13,438 nt of DNA from a bacterium (Candidatus Gribaldobacteria) CG10_big_fil_rev_8_21_14_0_10_41_12 (GCA_002773545.1 PFAV01000041.1:1-13438), one strand, 5' to 3'. Numbered from the stretch's first letter, positions 8,801 to 13,074 are shown. Made by a program: numbers and translations. Notes: generated from the sequence alone by a model not told the origin.

Positions 8801-9420
8801 GTCGGGCTATATCCTGAAGTTGAAGTGCAACCTGCTGGTAATACTGGTGTAACCACCGCGCCAGTCGCGCAGGACTGACCCGTGGTCGGGCTATATCCGG
8901 AAGTTGAAGTGCAGCCCGCGGGTAATGTCGCGCTAGGTGTGGAAGGCGCAACCCCGTTTAATTTAGCCCTGGTTAAAGGACCAACAAAACCGCTGGTTGG
9001 AGAAATGGCGTTCTTGGCTTGATACTTCACCACGGCCGCTTTGGTTAAAGCGCCAAAATAAGTGGTCTCACTGCCGTAAGAGCCTACTCCGCTAGCAGCC
9101 ACCTGGGTGTCGGCCGATGCGTTTAAGATGGTCTGCAAGCATTTTACATCGTTGCCTCTTGACCCAATCGTTAAATTGCGGCTGAAAGTTACGCCCGAGC
9201 ATGCCGCACCAGTAGTAACACCGGTAGTGTCGGGAACGCTGGGAGTGCTGGATTGCATCGTTGCCAATTGTTGGTTCAACGAATTGAGCAGGGCGATGGC
9301 GTCAGCAATACTTTTTGCCAACTCGTCCGCGGTCGCGGCGCCTGCTGGAGCAATCGGAGCAATCATCATAACCACAACCGCTAAAGTTGTAATTGCTGAT
9401 AAAATCTTTTTGGTACTCAT
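5839..9420 (-). CDS. S-layer-like secreted surface protein with peptidoglycan-binding domain
   Basis: An 1193-residue secreted protein, the largest in the window. Residues 1-29 form a classic signal peptide: KK, the hydrophobic run ILSAITTLAVVVMMIAPIAP, and cleavage near AGA-A. A short helical stretch follows (30-56). Then comes a peptidoglycan-binding-1-like domain at about 79-155, with NLTIGSRGNDVKCLQTILN, TYFGALTKAAVVKYQ and GFVGPLTRAKLNG. Two identical 19-residue copies of LPAGCTSTSGYSPTTGQSC occupy 166-184 and 194-212. The remaining ~970 residues are Thr/Ser/Ala/Gly-rich, predicted beta-sandwich repeats with few lysines and very few cysteines. The C-terminal segment, with FVWTDQS and ADWNNSYLVKTL, resembles the tail of known CPR surface proteins as I recall them. 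No LPXTG or C-terminal membrane helix is present, so attachment is probably through the wall domain. Upstream sigma/anti-sigma genes suggest dedicated control. S-layer identity is inferred from architecture. Confidence 0.8.
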   Translation of the reverse strand: MSTKKILSAITTLAVVVMMIAPIAPAGAATADELAKSIADAIALLNSLNQQLATMQSSTPSVPDTTGVTTGAACSGVTFSRNLTIGSRGNDVKCLQTILNASADTQVAASGVGSYGSETTYFGALTKAAVVKYQAKNAISPTSGFVGPLTRAKLNGVAPSTPSATLPAGCTSTSGYSPTTGQSCATGAVVTPVLPAGCTSTSGYSPTTGQSCGIAVPAASTTPITGEGLKVSVAANTPVTNTVITGSEATAMLNITLANGNNTAVKVTKIRLKRSGISGDTSLGNVYLFDGYKRLSDEATLSSGYATFNKSTGIVSIPAGTIQTISVKAQISGTSGETVNLSVEAATDIVSDASAVSGTFPLTGNTMSIADATSKAAVNFATISVPATNPTFNAANNSIMWQDSLTATNQDVKIEYLKFSQIGSVAVDALANIRLDMNGVTLATGQLVASDVGQDLIFDLSAAPVAVAKGLTKTLTIYADVIKGSSKTIRMSIEKSADVFIKDASYGNYALITVNSLAFTTIRGGLLTVSEGTITMSKRVDSPTTGGVLGATGVSLAKYDIKASGEDVKVNNLRISAQISSATASKNLRNVSLYLNGVQVGNTANIETQNGATTYSTVNIYQILTAGVTNVLEVKGDIYSCTTSACSSVNGFIATESVKIRIEGGDLDNAQGMTSLSMVDAPTGDVDGNTITIGSGSLTLVKSAGYGNQVTAAGRDTKIGQYSITAAQYDGVNISSMTVKVTDAVAALAADMSNLYLKYYGSGVTGTITSSVVGSITSAASNVFSVPVVLPASGTLTVEVWAMVNTTATDADAADTSLAISATRATDGGSADKTAVTGQRATIANGALTVTKASDTPVAGLVVGATNDVLISKYTWSSNYEPFTVTDIKIEATTSPADTSDDYYGIYLKYKDASGGTVTSATMTLINGTTTFTNQTLYVPANSTAYMEVYGNMNSVGSGFADSGDRPQLGLYYYKATSGSTSSAEVTYGMGSNVYGNQMALYASKPTVALSGGTTATLYAGTNALYTSTIAADAQGAIGLKKLTYYVSPGMDAGDTIGDFTFYRGAADITSLVTIYETTSTGTDLKTGDLTSVTTGVNVVVTFTDEEEIAAGSSQTYTLKAAITGVDTGDAITTYLKKDSAYVAPAVYDAGTFNAKMFVWTDQSVLNHSEATADWNNSYLVKTLDSPSYTIYK
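8785..8925 (-). repeat. Two 57-bp coding repeats in the surface-protein gene
   Basis: Positions 8869-8925 and 8785-8841 each encode LPAGCTSTSGYSPTTGQSC. The two copies differ at seven of 57 bases, all silent. They sit between the peptidoglycan-binding domain and the beta-rich body. Each has a Cys pair 14 residues apart that could form a disulfide loop. Confidence 0.85.
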
Positions 9421-9459
9421 TGCTTTTTATTTTTGTTCATCGCGCTAAATTATAGCGCG
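9417..9459 (-). promoter_or_regulatory. Candidate promoter and leader of the surface-protein gene
   Basis: Minus strand: a perfect -10 TATAAT (9449-9454) lies in a 7-bp stem (9441-9447 with 9453-9459, loop of five). No good -35 is found 16-18 bases upstream, so an activator or an alternative sigma factor may be needed. After the hairpin, ATG at 9440 opens a seven-codon frame, MNKNKKQ, whose TGA (9419-9417) overlaps the surface-protein ATG (9420-9418). There is no clear Shine-Dalgarno before 9420. Confidence 0.45.
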
Positions 9460-9462
9460 AGA

Positions 9463-9516
9463 CACGGCTCTTGCTTAATGAAAAGTTTTAATTTTCAAAA
9501 AAACTTGAGCCGATTT
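9463..9516. repeat. Leader inverted repeat CGGCTC/GAGCCG
   Basis: CGGCTC and GAGCCG frame an A/T-rich stretch that itself contains TGAAAA and TTTTCA arms. On the plus strand, ATTTTTATTTT follows, so it could end plus-strand readthrough, but no plus-strand gene runs into it. It would lie upstream of the surface-protein -10 element. Confidence 0.4.
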
Positions 9517-9526
9517 TTATTTTATT

Positions 9527-9550
9527 ACGAAATTCGCAAGCGAATTTCGT
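9527..9550. repeat. Perfect 11-bp-arm hairpin
   Basis: ACGAAATTCGC and GCGAATTTCGT are exact complements around AA; on the minus strand the tip reads GCTTGC, a stable tetraloop type. AATAAAATAAAAA follows on the minus strand, not a true T-tract. It could protect or end the anti-sigma transcript, or be a binding site upstream of the surface-protein gene. Confidence 0.6.
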
Positions 9551-9582
9551 CCGACCTTTTTACCCTGTATTAACAAGGTCAA

Positions 9583-9638
9583 CCCGTAGGAGGCACTCGA
9601 CATATCGATATATCGACATTTCGAGTTCCTTCCGCGGG
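9583..9638. repeat. 56-bp imperfect palindrome after the anti-sigma gene
   Basis: Centred at 9610.5. The inner 30 bases (9596-9625, CTCGA..TCGATATATCGA..TCGAG) pair at 13 of 15 positions, and CCCG/CGGG close the outer end. It starts directly after the anti-sigma stop at 9639. No T-tract follows on the minus strand, so it looks more like a transcript-stabilising or protein-binding hairpin than an intrinsic terminator. Confidence 0.6.
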
Positions 9639-10313
9639 CTACTGGCCAATCTGCTGTAAAAGCAAAATGGCTTCGGACACATTGCCTTGATTATAAAACT
9701 TTTCAGCTTGGCTAAGCCGTTCTTGGTCAGCGGCGCTTAACGATCTTTGCTTTAAGTCGGCGAGGCATTTTTCCAGAATTTCTTTTTGCACCTGGTCTGT
9801 TTTAGTCATTACTTCATTTGAGGCCTTATTGACATCGCTCAAGCCGGCCAAAACGCTACGCGACAAAACCATTGGGCTGGCCTGTAATTTCTTGGCCACC
9901 TGCTGGTTATTTTTAATTGTTGATTTGATTACCTCGGTCATTGACAGGGCCTGATTAACCTTGGCGGTGGTTTTTAGGCCGTCCAGCGATTGATTAACTG
10001 TTTGCAACTGCCCCTCCATTGTCTGCAAAGCCACCACCATGGTTTTGCTTTGCTGATTTTGAAAAAGACCAAACCAATCAAAGTAAAACGAAACGCCAAT
10101 CACCACCGCGCCCAACACTGCCAAAGAGGCAAAAGCCATTCTGGGTTGGCTAAATATATCGACCAAACCAGTGAAAATAAATCTGGTTTTTTCAGTTGCT
10201 TCAACTGGTAAATCCTGCGTCAAAAGCCTTTGTTTAAGCGAAAGCGCCCACCCCTTGTCGGGCTGGATTTGGCTGAATGTTTTTAATTGCTGGATTATCT
10301 GCTTTTCGTCCAT
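9639..10313 (-). CDS. Single-pass membrane protein, probable anti-sigma factor
   Basis: A 224-residue protein with one membrane segment at about 59-80 (MAFASLAVLGAVVIGVSFYF), a roughly 58-residue N-terminal part and a 140-residue helical C-terminal part. The N-terminal motif FSQIQPDKGWALSLKQRLL (13-31) resembles the conserved start of proteins found beside ECF sigma genes in CPR genomes, from memory. The charge pattern (Arg44, Arg58 before the helix) suggests a cytoplasmic N-terminus and outside C-terminus. The C-terminal half has heptad-like helices, with NQGNVSEAILLLQQIGQ at the end resembling a TPR-like helical hairpin. It lies 121 bases downstream of the sigma gene and upstream of the surface-protein gene. 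The anti-sigma role is inferred from topology and context; no zinc-binding HxxxCxxC motif is present. Confidence 0.65.
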   Translation of the reverse strand: MDEKQIIQQLKTFSQIQPDKGWALSLKQRLLTQDLPVEATEKTRFIFTGLVDIFSQPRMAFASLAVLGAVVIGVSFYFDWFGLFQNQQSKTMVVALQTMEGQLQTVNQSLDGLKTTAKVNQALSMTEVIKSTIKNNQQVAKKLQASPMVLSRSVLAGLSDVNKASNEVMTKTDQVQKEILEKCLADLKQRSLSAADQERLSQAEKFYNQGNVSEAILLLQQIGQ

Positions 10314-10352
10314 AACTTTGCTGATTACTATTATGACGCAAATCCACCTGTT

Positions 10353-10441
10353 TTGTTACACAGGAGGGGCAGACCTCTTATAATTTCTTTATAAATGTTT
10401 TTTCAAATTAGGAGAGGTCTGCCCCCTTCCATTGTTACACA
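10353..10441. mobile_element. Possible small non-autonomous element (MITE- or REP-like)
   Basis: Inverted copies of GGGGCAGACCTCT lie at 10366-10378 and 10413-10425, and similarity extends outward (GGA/GGAA) and inward (TAATT). The pair is bracketed by a direct repeat, TTGTTACACA, at 10353-10362 and 10432-10441, as in a target-site duplication. The right copy overlaps the sigma stop codon (10435-10437). The insert is about 69 bp with an A/T-rich centre. Alternatively it is a regulatory hairpin between the sigma and anti-sigma genes. Confidence 0.5.
10377..10406 (-). promoter_or_regulatory. Internal promoter ahead of the anti-sigma gene
   Basis: Minus strand: -35 TTGAAA (10401-10406), 18-base spacer, -10 TATAAG (10377-10382), each five of six to consensus. 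It lies wholly inside the inverted-repeat element, so an insertion may have given the anti-sigma gene its own promoter. The -10 overlaps one arm of the inverted repeat. Confidence 0.45.
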
Positions 10442-10959
10442 AACAGCGTATCGGGCCACTTTTTTGTCATCTTTTCCCGCAATTCGGCCAAGGCCCGCGA
10501 GATAATCACCCGGGTGGCGCCTTCGGTTTTGTCCAGCATTTGAGCAATTTCTTTGCTGGAATAGCCATCAAGGTAATACCAAATCAAAACATCTTGGTGC
10601 TCGTCTTTTAATTCGTTCAAATGATTTCGCAAATTTTCTAAATCGCTCTTGGTAATTTGGCTGGCTTCCGGATTATCGTTGATGTCAACCAGCGGCAAAT
10701 TGTCCACCCCCATGGTGGGCATCTTGGCCCCACTGCGATAATAATTGGCCACCTCGGCTCGGGCCACCTGGTAAAGATAAGCCGAACAATTTTTGATTTC
10801 CAAACCGGTTTTAAACTTTTTCCAACTTTTAACAAAAACTTCCGAGCTGATATCTTCAGCCGCCTCTTTGGCGCCCACCTTCAAAAACACATAGCGATAA
10901 ATCTTCCCAATGTGTTTGTCGTAAAGCTGGCCAAATTGTTTTTTGTAATTTTTAGCCAT
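10435..10959 (-). CDS. ECF-type RNA polymerase sigma factor
   Basis: A 174-residue group IV (ECF) sigma factor, directing RNA polymerase to a special promoter set. The sigma-2 domain spans about 8-78, with FGQLYDKHIGKIYRYVFLKVG, the AAEDISSEVFVKSWKKF segment for core binding and -10 recognition, and AYLYQVARAEVANYYR. A linker (79-108) is followed by sigma-4 at about 112-164, with helix-turn-helix DGYSSKEIAQMLDKTEGATRVIISRALAELRE. Length and lack of sigma-3 fit ECF factors. The downstream gene encodes its likely membrane anti-sigma partner, followed by the surface-protein gene. Upstream lies a TAGGACA repeat array and the HTH gene, so transcription is probably repressed or activated there. The ATG at 10959 gives a full sigma-2 domain and is the natural start. 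Confidence 0.88.
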   Translation of the reverse strand: MAKNYKKQFGQLYDKHIGKIYRYVFLKVGAKEAAEDISSEVFVKSWKKFKTGLEIKNCSAYLYQVARAEVANYYRSGAKMPTMGVDNLPLVDINDNPEASQITKSDLENLRNHLNELKDEHQDVLIWYYLDGYSSKEIAQMLDKTEGATRVIISRALAELREKMTKKWPDTLFV

Positions 10960-10979
10960 GGCCGAAAATCATTAGAAAA

Positions 10980-11021
10980 TAGGACAAGCTGTTGTCCTAC
11001 CTATGTCCTACCTATGTCCTA
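10980..11021 (-). promoter_or_regulatory. TAGGACA repeat array before the sigma gene (operator candidate)
   Basis: On the minus strand TAGGACA occurs three times at an exact 11-bp period (ends at 11021, 11010, 10999), placing all copies on one DNA face. A fourth, inverted copy makes an 8-bp stem TAGGACAA/TTGTCCTA (10980-10987 with 10992-10999) with a four-base loop. The array lies 20 bases upstream of the sigma ATG and adjoins the HTH stop. A weak promoter candidate is TATAAG (11037-11042) with TTGGTG 17 bases upstream, which would put the array just downstream of the transcript start. Confidence 0.6.
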
Positions 11022-11024
11022 CCT

Positions 11025-11615
11025 CTACATTTTTATCTTATACTCGGTTTTACTTTTATCACCAAATCGCGTCACCAAACCCTTCTGTAAAAGAAAGTCC
11101 AAATCGCGCCGCAAGGTTCGTTTGGTTACTTCGGGCAGCACTTTGTTGAAATCACGAATTTGCGCGCTGGCTTTTTGCCGCAAAACTTGAATAATCTTTT
11201 TATGACGGTCTTTCAATCCGCTAAAATCAGGGATAGTTTTAATTTTGGCCATTTTTGGCTTGCTCGGTTGAATCATTTCGGGCTTGGGTTGGCTATTGGC
11301 TTGCCCCGCCACAACCAGCATTTGCTTGACCTCTTTCTCAATGGCTTGATATTCTGTTTTTAACAACCAAAAATTTTCCGGCTTGACCCAGTTTTGCGAT
11401 TCAGCGATTTGCAAATAAGCGCCCAAAACAGCAATTTGTTTGATAACTTGTTCCAATGCCCTGTCTGGCGGATTGAACTGCGCCGCCACCAAACTGGCCA
11501 AAACCTCATCGGCTTTTTTCCTTAACAAAAACTTCAACGGCTCTCTCTTAGAAAAAAGCTCGCTTACCTTATAAACACCAATAGTTAGCTTAATAAAATG
11601 GCTCTTGTCCAGCAT
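11025..11615 (-). CDS. DeoR-like winged-helix regulator with helical N-terminal domain
   Basis: A 196-residue protein counted from the ATG at 11615. The N-terminal 100 or so residues are helical, beginning LDKSHFIKLTIGVYKVSELF, a start recalled in a small CPR protein family. A Gln/Pro/Lys-rich linker (about 105-130) leads to a winged helix-turn-helix at about 130-196: FSGLKDRHKKIIQVLRQK, an ASAQIRDFNKVL helix, the recognition helix TKRTLRRDLDFLLQKG, and the wing LVTRFGDKSKTEYKI. DNA binding is strongly suggested; the ligand or partner of the N-terminal domain is unknown. A GTG eight codons upstream lies before the predicted transcript start, while the ATG has AAGGGTGG nearby, so the ATG is preferred. 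The TAGGACA motif in its promoter and before the sigma gene suggests autoregulation and control of the sigma gene. Confidence 0.72.
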   Translation of the reverse strand: MLDKSHFIKLTIGVYKVSELFSKREPLKFLLRKKADEVLASLVAAQFNPPDRALEQVIKQIAVLGAYLQIAESQNWVKPENFWLLKTEYQAIEKEVKQMLVVAGQANSQPKPEMIQPSKPKMAKIKTIPDFSGLKDRHKKIIQVLRQKASAQIRDFNKVLPEVTKRTLRRDLDFLLQKGLVTRFGDKSKTEYKIKM

Positions 11616-11638
11616 AATACCACCCTTCACAATTAACA

Positions 11639-11669
11639 CCTATCTTACCAAGATAGGACAAAAAGTCAA
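11639..11669 (-). promoter_or_regulatory. Promoter and overlapping operator of the HTH gene
   Basis: Minus strand: -35 TTGACT (11664-11669), 16-base spacer, -10 TAAGAT (11642-11647). An inverted repeat with 8-bp arms CCTATCTT/AAGATAGG and a three-base centre (11639-11657) covers the -10, and TGTCCTA (11660-11654) lies in the spacer. A protein bound here would block polymerase. The same TAGGACA word recurs before the sigma gene. Confidence 0.65.
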
Positions 11670-11727
11670 CCAAAAAATGGCTTACTCGCTCATAGATAAT
11701 CTCTAAAAGTTTTCAGCCACGGCTTTA

Positions 11728-11820
11728 CTACCATTCTGTTTCCTCTTCATAATCGAAAAAGGCCTTCATCCCCTTTCTATCTACGAGATACAGAATAGCA
11801 AAAATTGCCATCATAAACAT
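11728..11820 (-). CDS. Micro-ORF: 30-residue possible membrane peptide
   Basis: ATG at 11820 to TAG at 11728. The peptide begins MFMMAIFAILYLVDRKG, a short hydrophobic helix, and ends in an acidic tail (DYEEETEW). Its ATG overlaps the stop of the preceding micro-ORF by one base (TAATG), a classic translational-coupling arrangement. The frame is open far upstream, so it may instead be the C-terminal part of a larger small protein broken by a frameshift near 11820-11840. Function is unknown. It lies about 110 bases upstream of the HTH gene. Confidence 0.4.
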   Translation of the reverse strand: MFMMAIFAILYLVDRKGMKAFFDYEEETEW

Positions 11821-11885
11821 TAACAGCCCAGGCACTCCACGAATCGGAATGCCGCGAAAATCTTTTCCAAAATCTTTCTCATCAT
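11820..11885 (-). CDS. Micro-ORF: 21-residue peptide behind a strong Shine-Dalgarno
   Basis: ATG at 11885 (a second ATG follows at once) to TAA at 11820: MMRKILEKIFAAFRFVECLGC. AGGAGG at 11896-11891 lies five bases before the ATG, the best ribosome-binding site in the window, so translation here is likely. The amphipathic start and the coupled downstream frame suggest either a two-peptide unit or a disrupted gene of about 50 residues (this N-terminus joined to the hydrophobic frame). A leader-peptide role before the HTH gene is also possible. Confidence 0.45.
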   Translation of the reverse strand: MMRKILEKIFAAFRFVECLGC

Positions 11886-11932
11886 AATCACCTCCTGTGA
11901 TGATGAGACAATTAAAAAATACAACCACTTTC

Positions 11933-11960
11933 AATATAGCTCTTTTTTTATTTTTAGCAA
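11933..11960 (-). promoter_or_regulatory. Candidate promoter for the micro-ORF pair
   Basis: Minus strand: -35-like TTGCTA (11955-11960), 16-base spacer, -10 TATATT (11933-11938, five of six). It gives a leader of about 40 bases to the AGGAGG site, unlike the nearly leaderless promoters elsewhere here. Confidence 0.4.
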
Positions 11961-11976
11961 GTTTGAATATACTCCG

Positions 11977-12030
11977 TGTCATTCTGATACTACTCTCTGT
12001 CATTCTGAGCCAGCAGGCGAAGAATCTCAA
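11977..12030. repeat. Dispersed TGTCATTCTGA-type repeat (REP-like)
   Basis: TGTCATTCTGA occurs at 11977-11987 and 11998-12008. The second copy continues GCCAGCAGGCGAAGAATCTC, so ATTCT and AGAAT, with GCC/GGC inside, can form a hairpin. This word pair (CATTCTGAG ... GAAGAATCTC) matches a dispersed repeat I recall from many bacterial genomes. It lies between two small genes. Confidence 0.55.
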
Positions 12031-12031
12031 C

Positions 12032-12083
12032 AAAAAAAATGGCTGACTTCTTCTTGATATCTCAAAAAGATTCAGCCATTTTT
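12032..12083 (-). terminator. Intrinsic terminator of the 46-residue membrane peptide gene
   Basis: Perfect 12-bp arms AAAAATGGCTGA and TCAGCCATTTTT (12072-12083 and 12035-12046) enclose a 25-base loop. On the minus strand the second arm runs into a total of eight T. The gene's TGA stop lies inside the first arm. The symmetry gives some activity on the plus strand as well (five T then GCGG). Confidence 0.75.
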
Positions 12084-12212
12084 GCGGCCCAATTTGCCGC
12101 CCATTTTTCCCAGCCACCTTTTTGCTTGAATATAGAAATAGTGTAAAAACAAAAATACCACAAATCCAAACAAAAAAGGAATGACCAGGAGGTTTTTGAC
12201 GGCCTGTTTCAT
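12072..12212 (-). CDS. 46-residue small membrane protein
   Basis: ATG at 12212, TGA at 12072; too short for usual gene finders. A hydrophobic helix spans about residues 9-28 (LVIPFLFGFVVFLFLHYFYI), followed by a basic tail (QAKRWLGKMGGKLGRKNG), so the C-terminus should face the cytoplasm. AAGGTG lies eight bases before the start, and the stop lies inside a strong intrinsic terminator; both support a real transcribed gene. A TATATT -10-like word lies near 12271-12276 without a clear -35. Function is unknown; the shape fits a small regulatory or toxin-like membrane peptide, but nothing decides this. Confidence 0.55.
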   Translation of the reverse strand: MKQAVKNLLVIPFLFGFVVFLFLHYFYIQAKRWLGKMGGKLGRKNG

Positions 12213-12318
12213 TTAGAAAACACCTTCTTTCTTAAAATAAAGATTGAAAATTAAACCACCATCTTAAATATACCTCATTTTGCCCCTCTCTGCACGCCAA
12301 AACAAAACCAAACCCGCC

Positions 12319-12348
12319 GTTTAATTCTTGCGATCGCACAAATTAAAC
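12319..12348. repeat. GCGATCGC palindrome (copy 4)
   Basis: Arms GTTTAATT/AATTAAAC with two mismatched base pairs around TGCGATCGCA. With flanks (CCGCCG on the left, GAT on the right) it forms a direct repeat of about 40 bases with copy 5, 116 bases away. It lies in a gene-free stretch, 12213-12507. Confidence 0.85.
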
Positions 12349-12433
12349 GATGCGCTAAAAACAAAACAGCCGCGGTGAACCCAATGGTTAATCCAATTAG
12401 CCCATTACAAACCTTCACCAAAACAAAAACCGC

Positions 12434-12465
12434 CGTTTAATTCTTGCGATCGCACGAATTAAACG
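12434..12465. repeat. GCGATCGC palindrome (copy 5)
   Basis: A 32-bp palindrome with a single mismatched pair: CGTTTAATTC, T/C mismatch, then TGCGATCGCA in the centre, and the complementary right arm. It ends about 20 bases before the -10 of the PaaX/Cas2-like gene, so it overlaps the expected -35 flank and could affect that promoter. Confidence 0.85.
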
Positions 12466-12486
12466 ATAGAATGGAAATAATAAATA

Positions 12487-12495
12487 TGTTAAAAT
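12487..12495 (+). promoter_or_regulatory. Extended -10 promoter of the PaaX/Cas2-like gene
   Basis: TG-T-TAAAAT: TG at 12487-12488 and the -10 at 12490-12495; no good -35 is seen (TAGAAT at 12467-12472). The predicted start, near 12502, leaves about five bases before the ATG at 12508 and no Shine-Dalgarno. Confidence 0.5.
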
Positions 12496-12507
12496 ACATT
12501 AAAACTT

Positions 12508-13074
12508 ATGGCGAGAAAACTTGCTAAAATTTCAGTGGATATTATTAAGGGGATAGCGATTGTCGGGATATTTGCTATAGCGGCTCAATCGCCTAATTTT
12601 TTGATGCAATTGAGCAAAAGTTTATACAGAAAAAATAAGTATTTCAAAAATAACTACAGCGAAAGGCAAATTAATTCAGCGCTGGGCCGCTTGAAAAGAT
12701 CAAATATATTGGTGCTAAAAGAAAAAAATGGAAAATTCACGGTGGAGCTTAGCGAAAAGGGCAAAAAGAAAATCCAGCAAATTACCATTGATGATTTGAA
12801 AAACAAAAAACCAGAGCAATGGGACGGCCTCTGGCGGGTGGTAATTTTTGATATTCCCGAGCGGCAGAAATACGGCCGAGCGGCCTTGCGGGAAAAAATG
12901 AAATACTTGGGGTTTTACCAGTTGCAAAAAAGCGTTTGGGCGTTCCCCTATGATTGCGAAAAGGAAATTGAACTGTTGGCTAATTTTTTTAACATCTATG
13001 ACTATGTTAATTTTATTGAAGCCAAAAAAATCACCAACGACACAGAACTAAAACAACATTTCAAGTTCACCTAA
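12508..13074 (+). CDS. PaaX/Cas2-like protein with N-terminal winged helix
   Basis: A 188-residue protein. Residues 10-29 are hydrophobic (VDIIKGIAIVGIFAIAAQSP) and may form the first helix of the fold or a membrane segment. Residues 35-90 look like a winged helix (YSERQINSALGRLKRSNILVLKEKNGKFTVELSEKG). The C-terminal half is a Cas2/PaaX-type ferredoxin-like domain: WRVVIFDIPERQKYGRAALREKMKYLGFYQLQKSVWAFPYD (109-149) with the conserved Asp115 at the end of strand 1, and IYDYVNFIEAKKI as a later strand. PaaX-family regulators share this fold, and CPR genomes often carry such proteins without CRISPR arrays, from memory. No cas1 or array is nearby, so a regulatory or nucleic-acid-binding role is more likely than spacer acquisition. 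It is bracketed by GCGATCGC palindromes; the stop overlaps the downstream one. Confidence 0.75.
   Translation: MARKLAKISVDIIKGIAIVGIFAIAAQSPNFLMQLSKSLYRKNKYFKNNYSERQINSALGRLKRSNILVLKEKNGKFTVELSEKGKKKIQQITIDDLKNKKPEQWDGLWRVVIFDIPERQKYGRAALREKMKYLGFYQLQKSVWAFPYDCEKEIELLANFFNIYDYVNFIEAKKITNDTELKQHFKFT

Larger units (their letters stand above)
12213..12507. other. Gene-free stretch with two palindromic repeats
   Basis: No start-anchored reading frame of note on either strand. It holds palindrome copies 4 and 5 as a direct repeat, a GGTGAA/TTCACC inverted pair (12374-12418), and the divergent start regions of the 46-residue membrane peptide (minus) and the PaaX/Cas2-like gene (plus). It is the only place in the window where transcription diverges. 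Confidence 0.6.

Noticed and set aside
6803..9448. Several plus-strand open frames opposite the surface-protein gene
   Set aside because: They mirror the Thr/Ala/Val-rich codons of the minus-strand gene, have no promoters or ribosome sites, and resemble no family.
9463..9516. Plus-strand intrinsic terminator
   Set aside because: T-rich tail present, but stem is only six pairs with a loop of over 35 bases and no plus-strand gene reads into it; kept only as an inverted repeat.
9590..9630. ECF-type promoter starting with GGAAC (9629-9625, minus strand) for the surface-protein gene
   Set aside because: No CGTC-like -10 lies 16-17 bases downstream; the GGAAC is part of the 56-bp palindrome.
10657..11190. 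177-residue plus-strand open frame opposite the sigma and HTH genes
   Set aside because: It spans the TAGGACA array and two genes with clear domains; composition looks like an antisense shadow.
11616..11639. Eight-codon extension of the HTH protein from a GTG
   Set aside because: It begins at or before the predicted transcript start, while the ATG at 11615 has a Shine-Dalgarno-like AAGGGTGG.
11886..12117. N-terminal extension giving a 129-residue protein ending at 11728
   Set aside because: The added part runs through the dispersed repeat and the terminator arms, has low-complexity unlikely sequence and no ribosome-binding site; only the region after 11896 looks translated.
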